DNA of 33,759 nucleotides, from contig NZ_JAHDTF010000058.1 in NCBI RefSeq assembly GCF_018531465.1, forward strand, positions 1 through 33,759. The letters run 5' to 3'. The stretch is from Sphaerisporangium fuscum. GTDB taxonomy: Bacteria > Actinomycetota > Actinomycetes > Streptosporangiales > Streptosporangiaceae. Below are positions 1 to 6,592 of this stretch, one piece after another. Within the stretch, counting starts at the first letter, position 1. Each line of letters opens with the position of its first letter. A program made the translations under genes and the position numbers. The notes under the pieces are model-generated. The model was not told where the DNA came from. It did no database searches and saw only the letters and a list, made by a program, of their open reading frames with translations.

Positions 1-238
1 CGGGCGCGCGCCCGGCGGCCTGCCGGACCCGGGCATGCGGCTCGTCGGCCGGTCCCGGGCCGGCGCCACCCGGCGCGCTCCCGCCGACGGACCGAGGCCG
101 CCGTCCTCACCCCAGACGATTGCCGAAAGGCCCGACGCTCGGGTAGCTGCGATGAGCCCCAAAGTAGCTGGGTAACTACGGTTACGTTCGCAGTCGATCG
201 CTCGGAGGAGGGCAGGGCCGCTGCCCCCCACGCGGTGG
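1..238. other. Non-coding left edge
   Basis: I see no supported gene here. Bases 1-14 form a short GC palindrome (CGGGCGCGCGCCCG). Bases 138-168 carry the left copy of a 31-base imperfect direct repeat whose other copy is at 2165-2195. Bases 165-180 contain a small inverted repeat, GTAG...CTAC. The stretch lies just beyond the 3' end of the frameshifted protease remnant on the minus strand, so it may hold that gene's terminator, but I see no convincing stem. Confidence 0.5.
138..168 (+). repeat. 31-base imperfect direct repeat, left copy
   Basis: The sequence CTCGGGT, then three unmatched bases, then 21 identical bases beginning TGCGATGAGCCCC recurs at 2165-2195 in the same orientation (28 of 31 positions match). 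The two copies bracket the protease remnant, the TetR gene and the transposase fragment. They may be ends or target duplications of a decayed element, or the scar of recombination; the sequence does not decide between these. Confidence 0.7.
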
Positions 239-1170
239 CTACATCGCCGTCAGTTCTGCCGCGGCTTCGGGGTCGTGCTTGGTGATGGTCTTGATGATCC
301 AGGGCTTGTAATGGGTCACGTCGGTCCAGATGCCCAGGCCGGGGCCGCTCTTGGGGTTGGTGCCGCAGATGCCGCTGCCGTCCTTGCGCACGTTCAGGTC
401 GTCGCCGTCGCGGGAGGTCGCTCCGATGAGTTCCCACCTGCCGGCGATCTTGCGGATCTGCGGGCCGCCGGAGTCGCCGCCGCACGACATGGCCGCCCGG
501 CCCTGGCGTTGGCCGGTGCAGAGCTCGCTGGCGTGGTCGATCATCGTGCAGCGCTTGTCCGGCACCAGGACGGTGTCGAGTTCTCGCAGCCAGCGGGGCA
601 TGTTCTTCTCGCAGCTGGGCTTGTGGGGGTCGTCGCAGGTCATGCCCCAGCCGATGACGCGGGTCGGCGTTGAGGCCGGGCCGGCGTGGTCGGCGATGCG
701 GATCGGGGCGAGATCAACGTTCCGCTCCAGCTGCACCAGGGCGATGTCGTTCTTGAGCGGCCGCTTAGGCCCTTGCTCATGTCGGGCAGCTTGAAGCCGG
801 GATGCACCACCAGGCGCTTGTATCCGACGAGCGTTCCGCCCTTGAGACGGTCGGGTGAGCCGATTCTGGCCTTGGTCTTGCCGGGGACCACCAGGCCGGC
901 GCAGTGGGCGGCGGTGACGATCCAGTTCGCCGCGATCAGGGAGCCGCCGCAGTGGCTGGGCAGCCCCTTCTTACGCAGGTAGGCCATGAAGGGATAGGCC
1001 TCGGTGGCCGGGCGCCCGCCGATGATGGCCGCCCCGGCGGTGGCGGCGGGCACAGTCGCGGCGGTGGCGGTGGCGGTGGCGGCGGTGGCGGTGGCGGTGG
1101 CGGTGGCGGTCAGGGTGAGTCCGATCGTGGTCAGGGAGGCGAAGACGGCGGAGCGCATGCCGATGGCCAT
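239..1170 (-). pseudogene. Secreted trypsin-like serine protease (S1), frameshifted
   Basis: This encodes a chymotrypsin-fold S1 protease broken by one frameshift. The N-terminal part (1170 down to about 770) has a signal peptide, an Ala/Thr repeat, the mature-type IIGG N-terminus and TAAHC with the catalytic His. After KLPDMSKG the frame is lost; the other frame continues with RPLKNDIALVQLERN (catalytic Asp), CTGQRQGR and MSCGGDSGGPQ (catalytic Ser), ending at 239. Adding one base in the GGCCC run near 767-772 would restore GPKRPLKND, so one lost base explains it. All three triad residues are present, so this is a recent lesion or a sequencing error. I chose the ATG at 1170 over 1191 because AAAAGGAG lies at 1181-1188. 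It is divergent from the TetR gene across a palindrome-rich gap, so TetR control is plausible. Confidence 0.85.
1063..1110. repeat. GGTGGC hexanucleotide repeat in signal-peptide coding sequence
   Basis: On the plus strand three GGTGGC units (1063-1080), a single GGC, then four more GGTGGC units and GGT follow without interruption. On the minus strand this encodes alternating Ala-Thr after the hydrophobic core of the protease signal peptide. Hexamer slippage would keep frame but change the length of the stretch before the IIGG N-terminus. Confidence 0.85.
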
Positions 1171-1225
1171 GGACACCGGTCTCCTTTTCATGTTGGGGGC
1201 GCGGCTGGGGACACACCCAGAAGTT

Positions 1226-1262
1226 CCGTAATTTCATTACGGTTGTAATGACACTACAGTGT
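1226..1262. promoter_or_regulatory. Overlapping palindromes, probable TetR operator
   Basis: Three inverted repeats are packed into 37 bases between the divergent protease and TetR genes: CCGTAAT-TTC-ATTACGG (1226-1242), CATTAC-GGTT-GTAATG (1235-1250) and ACACT-AC-AGTGT (1251-1262). All arms are perfect. TetR repressors usually bind palindromes of this size in their own divergent promoter, so self-regulation and control of the protease are likely, but this is inference. Confidence 0.65.
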
Positions 1263-1304
1263 GCGTCGTAGGAGTGCGCAACCCGGGAGAGGGAGATCAC
1301 CACG

Positions 1305-1922
1305 ATGCGGCTGAGCCGAGCCGAGGCACGCGAGCGCAGCAGGCGGGCGCTGATCGAAGCGGCCGCCGAGGAGATCAGCGACCGGGGCTATGCCGCGGCC
1401 CGGCTTGAGGACATCGCCTCACGCGCCGAGGTGACCACCGGGTCCATCTACTCGATCTTCGGGAGCAAGCTCAACCTGATCGCCGCCGCGATGGCCCATC
1501 TCGCCCACGATCTGTACGCGGAGATGGTGCCCGTGATCAGCCCCGGCGAGGACCCCACCATCGAGGAGGTGCTGCGCTCGTGCGCCCGCCGGTTCCAGCA
1601 ATGCGCCTCCACCCCACAAGCCCAGCGCTACCTGCACCTGGAGCTGGAGCTGGCCTCCCTCGCCCTCACCGACAAGGAGACCTTCGCCCAAGCAGACCTG
1701 CCCCAGGACCTGGCCCTCACCATCGCCACGCTTCTAACCGGCCGTCGGCTGGCCGACGACAGCCACGACCGCACCACCCCGGCACAGGGAGCCGACCTGG
1801 CCCCAGCCGTACACGCGCTGCTGCTCGGCCTCTTCCAGGCCCGCATCCTGAACGCCGAGGACATGAGCCCCGAATACTACGAGCGGGCCGCCGTCGCACT
1901 CCTCGGCATGCTGCACACTTGA
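1305..1922 (+). CDS. TetR/AcrR-family transcriptional regulator
   Basis: This 205-residue protein has the standard TetR layout. The N-terminal helix-turn-helix (about residues 10-55) reads RRALIEAAAEEISDRGYAAA, then LEDIASRAEVTTGSIYSIF with the typical GSIYxxF recognition-helix ending, followed by KLNLIAAAM, the usual start of the ligand domain. The C-terminal helical ligand domain is divergent and gives no clue to the inducer. The ATG at 1305 follows GGGAGAGGGAGA. It is divergent from the frameshifted protease, and the palindromes at 1226-1262 lie between them, so it probably represses itself and that promoter. Its length is normal for the family and the frame is intact. Confidence 0.9.
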   Translation: MRLSRAEARERSRRALIEAAAEEISDRGYAAARLEDIASRAEVTTGSIYSIFGSKLNLIAAAMAHLAHDLYAEMVPVISPGEDPTIEEVLRSCARRFQQCASTPQAQRYLHLELELASLALTDKETFAQADLPQDLALTIATLLTGRRLADDSHDRTTPAQGADLAPAVHALLLGLFQARILNAEDMSPEYYERAAVALLGMLHT

Positions 1923-2016
1923 ACGATGTCCAGCCAGCGGTCCTCGCTTGATGCTTGACACCTTGATCGTCTTCTGACCTTTCTCGTGGCGTTGTCCGCG
2001 TTTCGGGGAGGCCGGG
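1923..2016. other. Gap upstream of transposase fragment
   Basis: This short non-coding stretch carries TTGACA at about 1955-1960, which could be a -35 element reading into the transposase fragment. The fragment's own Shine-Dalgarno-like GGGGAGGCCGGG precedes its ATG at 2017. I see no terminator for the TetR gene. Confidence 0.3.
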
Positions 2017-2220
2017 ATGGCGCTGGTGAAATTGAGTGTCGTGGAGCAGCGATATCACGTGGTGATGGAGGTTTTGGCGGGCGCACCGGTCACCGAGGTC
2101 GCAGGCCGCTATGGCGTGTCGCGGCAGTCAGTGAATACCTGGATGCGCCGGTATCGGCCCTCCACTCGGGTCCGTGCGATGAGCCCCAAAGTAGCGAGTC
2201 GCCGCCGGTCAGAGCCTTGA
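2017..2220 (+). pseudogene. Truncated IS481-family transposase N-terminus
   Basis: The first ~48 codons read VVEQRYHVVMEVLAGAPVTE, VAGRYGVSRQSVNTWMRRYR, which is the N-terminal helix-turn-helix typical of IS481/IS3-like transposases. The similarity ends after RRYR; the remaining ~20 residues (to the stop at 2220) are unrelated, and the integrase-like catalytic DDE domain is absent downstream. The break coincides with the right copy of the 31-base direct repeat (2165-2195), so the element was probably cut by a rearrangement at that repeat. The start has a good ribosome site, so a short DNA-binding peptide could still be made, but I treat it as a remnant. Confidence 0.75.
2165..2195 (+). repeat. 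31-base imperfect direct repeat, right copy
   Basis: This matches 138-168 at 28 of 31 positions, with 21 consecutive identical bases at 2175-2195. It lies where transposase similarity stops. See the left copy for interpretation. Confidence 0.7.
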
Positions 2221-2922
2221 TCAAACTCGGGCCCCTCGCCCCCGGGAACCCAGTCCCCGCACCCTACCGGCCGGTAGGTCAGGGCTATCGTCCCGTTCTG
2301 TCATGGTTCCAGCGTCACGCATAGCACTTTGCGGCTGGTGACGCGGACCCGAGCGGAGGGCCCGAAACCTCGGCCATCAGCCCACCAGGCCCCGGTAGAG
2401 CCAGCCGCCACCTCGCCGGCGTCACCATCGGCTCCCTGATGCTCTGGCTCCGCCACGCCGAATTGTCAGACACGCCCTAAGCCGTTCAGCCACATCGCCG
2501 AGCACATGGGTGCGGCACGCACCGTCGATGGGGACACGCTGTCGCAGCTGTACCGCTCCATCGCTAAGCAGGAGAGACAAGGCCGAGGAGCACGAGAGCA
2601 ATGATCAGGCGCTCTCGCCGAGGGCGGTCAGCGGGGCCGAGTGGGCATGGAAGGGACAGGTCGGCCCGTGGCAGGGCCGCGCGGTCAGGCGACGATAGAG
2701 CCTCCAGAGAACGACCGCGGACAACAGGTACGTAGGCGCTCGATGAGAACCTTGACTGTTCCCATCGCGTCCAGCGCCACGCACCGCCGCCGCCACGGGA
2801 CGGCGAGCATGCTCCGACCACCAGCGAGCGCTTCACGCTGGGTGGTGGAGTGGGTGGCTTGATCGGCCGTGAACTCGCTTCGCAGTGCTCGCACTTGACA
2901 ATCGATCGGAAGTTGAGGCGTG
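2221..2922. other. Gene-poor stretch with decayed sequence and an orphan palindrome
   Basis: No reading frame here looks like a real protein; the short ORFs at 2510-2698 and 2564-2836 have low-complexity, Arg/Ser-rich composition. Some short segments look protein-like in translation (for example KPFSHIAEHMGAAR near 2479, VTIGSLMLWLRHAE near 2423), which suggests remnants of lost genes, but I cannot name them. The region separates the left mobile-looking block from the sigma-factor gene and may include that gene's 3' untranslated region. Confidence 0.5.
2263..2278. promoter_or_regulatory. Perfect 16-base palindrome, TetR-operator-like
   Basis: CCTACCGGCCGGTAGG is a perfect 16-base palindrome. 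Palindromes of the form TACCG..CGGTA are common operators of TetR-family repressors in actinomycetes. No intact gene follows it, so it looks like a promoter remnant, or a second site for the TetR protein encoded at 1305-1922; that protein's nearer palindromes have a different sequence. Confidence 0.45.
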
Positions 2923-4410
2923 TCAGTGAGGGGTGGGTGTGAGGGTGATGCGTTGATCGGCTGAGCCGGTGTAAGGGCCGTAGAGGATGAACGTGGTCGG
3001 CGGGCGTTTGCCGGCGAATTCTTTACCGATCGACAGTGCCATGCCGGTGGGGTTGTTGATCAGGCGGGGCACTCCGTCGGAGAAGCCGGGTGTGCTCCAT
3101 CGTTGGGTGGAGGCGCTGCTGCAGGAAGTGAGCCTGACCGTTCTCATGCCGCCGCCGTTGAAGGCGGCGCTGTCGTATTTCTCGCCGGCCGACAGGCAGC
3201 GGCCGGTGATGACGTTGACGAGCTGGAAGCTGTCGGCCTGGCCCCTGATGTGCCAGGCCGTCCGCGGATCCGCGCAGGGGAGCGGCTCAATCGAGCCACC
3301 TGCTGCTGCAATGCATCGGCTCGCGTATTTGATCCGTGCTCCCGCGACGGGCTTCGCCGTCGGGGTCGCGGCACGTTTGAGAGTGGGCTTCGGGGTCCGT
3401 TTGGGAGTGGGTCTCCAGGTCCGCTTGGCGGTGGGTTTCGGCGTGTGTTCGCGTGATGGGAGGGGGCTCGGGGCGGGGGCGGTATACGCCGTTGTTGCTG
3501 GGGGCGGGGAATCGTCCGGCAGGGTGAGGACGATCGCGAAGGCGGCGCAAACCATCGCCAGCGTCGCCGGGATCGCCCAGCCCGGCATCCGGGCGAGGGC
3601 ATCCTTCCACACGGTGATCTTCGCGGGGGTCGCCCAGCCCGAAGCCCCGGCGAAGGCTCCATGCGACGCGGTGGCCTTTGCCGTGGCGAGCGGTAGCAAC
3701 GCGATGGGTAGTCCGGCTCGGAGTGTGGTGTTGAGGTCGCGTAGTTGGTCGTAGGCGCGTGCGCAGTTGGGGCAGGTGTCCAGGTGGGCGCGGAGTGCTC
3801 GGGGCATGCGGGCGCCTGGTTTGCGGACGGCTGTTGCCAGCCGGTCGGCGTTCTGCTGGCAGTCGGGTGAGCGGGTGGCGACGTGCGCGGCGAGGTAGGC
3901 CTTGCGTAGTCCTTCGCGTGCGCGGAAGGCCAGCACGGCGACGTTGCCTGGGGTGATGCCGAGGATTTCGGCGACCTGGTCGGGGGTTTCGTCCTCGATC
4001 AGGGTGTGCCACAGTACGGTCTGCCAGCGCGGTGGTAGCGAGCGGTAGGCGCGCACGATGAGTTCGTCGGGCGGTTGGGGTTCGGCGACCGACAGGTCGG
4101 GGTATTCCTCCTCGCTGAATTCGGCGGTGAGGAGCATGCGCTGGTCGTGTCGTGCCCATTCGGTCGCGGTGTTGCGTGCGACGGCGTACAGGTAGGGGCG
4201 CCAGGCGCCGGACGGACCGCCCGCTCCGATGCGGACGGTCCGTAGGGTTCGGGCGAACGCCTCGCCGGCCAGGTCCTCCGCGGTCTGGGGGTCCTGGCAC
4301 AGGCGCCGGGCGAAGGCGAGGACGGCCGGGTGGTGCCGCTTGTAGAGCTCTGCGACGGCGCGGTTGTCACCGGCCCTGACCCTTCGGGTCAGTTCCGCGT
4401 CCTCGATCAT
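2923..4410 (-). CDS. ECF-type sigma factor fused to zinc finger, membrane anchor and ricin-like domain
   Basis: This 495-residue protein joins a cytoplasmic sigma factor to an outside domain. Sigma region 2 spans about 5-90 (AEDLAGEAFARTLRTVR; YLYAVARNTATEWAR) and region 4 about 115-172 (LPPRWQTVLWHTLIEDETPD, ILGITPGNVAVLAFRAREGL). A zinc-finger anti-sigma-like motif follows, with Cys184 and His209-x3-Cys213-x2-Cys216. A single hydrophobic helix lies at about 278-297, then a Pro/Lys/Thr-rich spacer (300-355) and a C-terminal ricin-like domain (about 358-493) with CIAAAGG and CLSAGEKYD. Classical systems split sigma and membrane anti-sigma into two proteins; here one chain has both, plus a possible sugar sensor. 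Start is ATG 4410 with GGAAGG just before it, only 12 bases after the metalloprotease stop, so the two genes are coupled. Release of the sigma part would probably need proteolysis. Confidence 0.88.
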   Translation of the reverse strand: MIEDAELTRRVRAGDNRAVAELYKRHHPAVLAFARRLCQDPQTAEDLAGEAFARTLRTVRIGAGGPSGAWRPYLYAVARNTATEWARHDQRMLLTAEFSEEEYPDLSVAEPQPPDELIVRAYRSLPPRWQTVLWHTLIEDETPDQVAEILGITPGNVAVLAFRAREGLRKAYLAAHVATRSPDCQQNADRLATAVRKPGARMPRALRAHLDTCPNCARAYDQLRDLNTTLRAGLPIALLPLATAKATASHGAFAGASGWATPAKITVWKDALARMPGWAIPATLAMVCAAFAIVLTLPDDSPPPATTAYTAPAPSPLPSREHTPKPTAKRTWRPTPKRTPKPTLKRAATPTAKPVAGARIKYASRCIAAAGGSIEPLPCADPRTAWHIRGQADSFQLVNVITGRCLSAGEKYDSAAFNGGGMRTVRLTSCSSASTQRWSTPGFSDGVPRLINNPTGMALSIGKEFAGKRPPTTFILYGPYTGSADQRITLTPTPH

Positions 4411-4422
4411 TGGCCTTCCAAA

Positions 4423-6183
4423 TCAGGTGATCGTGAATCTAAGGGTCTTGTCCGTACGCGGCGCCCCGGCATAGACAGGGATCTTCTTGACAGGGTCACC
4501 GGCGTAGACGACGACCTGCTGATAGCCTCGCGCCAGCCGCCCACGTGAGGCCGCCGACGGAGCACTCTTCAGTGTCACGGTGCCGTCCGACTGGGATTCG
4601 AGCTCCCAGAGCTGTCCCTTGCCCTGTCGGCTGCACCTGGCGAGAACGACCGAGTATCCTTCACGCCCGCTGGGTCCGATGGAGTAAACGCCGCTGCTGA
4701 CCGGCCCGAGCGAGGATCCGCCGCGCCTGGCCGGCCCGAGCGCCATGCATCGTCCGTTCAGCTGCAATCGCACTGTCTGACCAGAGACCGGCACGATCCG
4801 CCACCGCGCAGTGCACGACCCCAGCCGGACCACTCCGCGGGCACCGGTCAGGCACGAGCCGTACACGCTCTTGATCTGAGCGTCCCGCGGTGCGGGTGAG
4901 GTCGGCGAGGTTGGCTCCGATGTCTGCTGACCCTTGACCGATTCGGCCACGAAAGCGCTCCCGCCGCCGCGTACCAGCGGAGCCGCGTCATTCGTCTGCT
5001 GCCCCTCAACGGCCAGCGCTGCCTGCGACATGCCACCGGTCCGGTTGATGAAGTTGGTGTGGACGGCGTCCTCCTGCGGCAGCCATTGCTGCGACGCTTC
5101 CCCTGTCTTGCAGGGCGAGGTGACGACCGGAGCGGTCTTCTGGTCCGGTGTGGTGGACATCGTCAGGCACTTGCCGGTCCCGAGGTTGCGGATCGTCAGA
5201 TAGCCGTCACCGTCGATGCTCCGCCGCCAAATCTGAGTCCTACCGCTGGAGCACTCACGCCGCACCACCTCCTGGCCGCTGCCGTCGACGCACTTGTCGC
5301 TCTTCTCCACACGCAGCCGGAAATCCAGCTCGGGGCTGGGTTGGTCGGTGATCAGGTACGGGCTGAACGCGACGTTCCTGTTCTTCGCCAGTGGTTCCGG
5401 CCGCGGTTGCGACTGAGGCGTCGGCTCGAAGTAGCGGAAGTCGTCGGTCCGGCACGAGTCGAGGTGATAGTTCGACGCTGCGTCGCGTGTGCATTCGGGC
5501 CTCTTCCCCCAGTTACGGCACAGCGGGTCGTTGCCGTTCGGGCCACCTCCGCCAGCCTGGTTACAGTGCGAGAGGCCGAAGGTGTGCAGCATTTCGTGGG
5601 TGAGCCCGGCCTCCCCCCAGCACCATCGAGGCAGGATGACGCCACCATTGCTGATCCCGGCGTCGGCCCCGCCGCCGGTGCAGGAGTTGGTGATGTCGTT
5701 GTCTCTTACGAAATACAGCGGCTTCACCCGCTTGGTCGGCCAGAGTTCACGTACCCGCTCCGGCTGACTGGCAAGGTTCTCCTTGAGCGCTTGATCCATC
5801 TCGGCCCGGTTGCGGCCCTTGGTGAAGGGCAGCTTCGCCACCACAGGACGGCACTGATCGTCCTGCAGGATCCTGAGCCGCCGGGACACCCCGAAGCGGT
5901 GGGCGCTCATGTCGAAGGTCTGATCGGTCTGCCACATCGCCCGCAGGACTTCGTCGATCTCGGAATCGGAGGCGTCCTGGCCGGGCTGATAGACATAGAT
6001 CGGCAGCACCCAGCCCTTGTCAGGGGAGTCCTTCGCGTCGCAGGCGAACCCGGGCGCGCCTGCCGTAGTCGGTGCCTGCGCCGCCGCGTCGGCCACGCGC
6101 GGTGCCGCCAAGTCCAGTCCGGTCAGCATCGCGGTCACCGCTAACAAGAGGGAGAACAGGCCTCTCGGTATGACCTTGCTCAT
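4423..6183 (-). CDS. Secreted metzincin-like metalloprotease with ricin-type repeats
   Basis: This 586-residue protein has a signal peptide (MSKVIPRGLFSLLLAVTAML, cleavage probably near ADAAA, residue 35). The catalytic region (about 45-260) contains HEMLHTFGLSH at 196-206, an exact HExxHxxGxxH zinc motif of the metzincin type, with several Cys around it (CTGGG, WCWGE, SHCNQ, PLCRNW) suggesting disulphides. From about 285 onward come beta-trefoil-like repeats (CVDGSGQEVVRREC, CLTMSTTPDQ with a QQW) and a second, weaker set (CLTGARGVVRLGSC, CMALGPARR, QLWELE). I infer an extracellular protease targeted to glycans or glycoproteins. It is first in a two-gene unit with the sigma factor. The start is ATG 6183 with AAAGGAGCTTGA directly upstream. 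The specific substrate is not evident. Confidence 0.85.
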   Translation of the reverse strand: MSKVIPRGLFSLLLAVTAMLTGLDLAAPRVADAAAQAPTTAGAPGFACDAKDSPDKGWVLPIYVYQPGQDASDSEIDEVLRAMWQTDQTFDMSAHRFGVSRRLRILQDDQCRPVVAKLPFTKGRNRAEMDQALKENLASQPERVRELWPTKRVKPLYFVRDNDITNSCTGGGADAGISNGGVILPRWCWGEAGLTHEMLHTFGLSHCNQAGGGGPNGNDPLCRNWGKRPECTRDAASNYHLDSCRTDDFRYFEPTPQSQPRPEPLAKNRNVAFSPYLITDQPSPELDFRLRVEKSDKCVDGSGQEVVRRECSSGRTQIWRRSIDGDGYLTIRNLGTGKCLTMSTTPDQKTAPVVTSPCKTGEASQQWLPQEDAVHTNFINRTGGMSQAALAVEGQQTNDAAPLVRGGGSAFVAESVKGQQTSEPTSPTSPAPRDAQIKSVYGSCLTGARGVVRLGSCTARWRIVPVSGQTVRLQLNGRCMALGPARRGGSSLGPVSSGVYSIGPSGREGYSVVLARCSRQGKGQLWELESQSDGTVTLKSAPSAASRGRLARGYQQVVVYAGDPVKKIPVYAGAPRTDKTLRFTIT

Positions 6184-6592
6184 TCAAGCTCCTTTGCTAA
6201 TTCGTGAGAAGTCGGTCAACGGCCGTGGATCACGTGAGTTCTCAGATCTTTTGAACTGCCGTCCCGGATGGTGTCACCGGCAGTTGGGTCGCCAGGGCGA
6301 GGTCCCCCTCCTGGGGGCTCTCCGCATCGCCTCGCTCGCCTGTCGTCGAGCTGGTCGCTCAGCGCGCACAACCCGGCGGGCCAGGCCGCCGCTCTGGCTG
6401 CGGGTGCTCGTCGCGCTTGCGTCTCCTCGTACCGCGCGACCTTCCTGCGACCCGCACGGGGGAGCGGGCCGCAGGAAGGAGACAGTGGGTGGGAGGTAGA
6501 GCCCGGCGTCGCCTGATGCGAGGGGGCTCAGTGCGACATTCGGTTCTGGTCACCATCAAGAGGAGACGAACCGCCTGCATGCGGCGGCAGGA
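6184..6592. other. Intergenic region with terminator hairpin
   Basis: No gene is supported. Near 6184-6250 lie the ribosome site and presumably the promoter of the metalloprotease gene. A strong hairpin sits at 6440-6479. The remainder, including 6480-6592, shows no coding character and probably belongs to the 3' untranslated region of the CAP-domain gene. Confidence 0.5.
6440..6479 (-). terminator. 16-bp hairpin, probable terminator of the CAP-domain gene
   Basis: CCTTCCTGCGACCCGC (6440-6455) pairs with GCGGGCCGCAGGAAGG (6464-6479) with one mismatch and an 8-base loop. It lies about 115 bases past the stop of the gene ending at 6593. No U tract follows, which is common in actinomycete terminators. 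Confidence 0.6.

Noticed and set aside
1..14. CGGGCGCGCGCCCG palindrome at the window edge
   Set aside because: Short GC palindromes are frequent in DNA of this composition and nothing adjacent supports a function.
904..1248. Glycine-rich plus-strand ORF
   Set aside because: Its Gly run is only the reverse reading of the GGTGGC repeat in the protease signal peptide.
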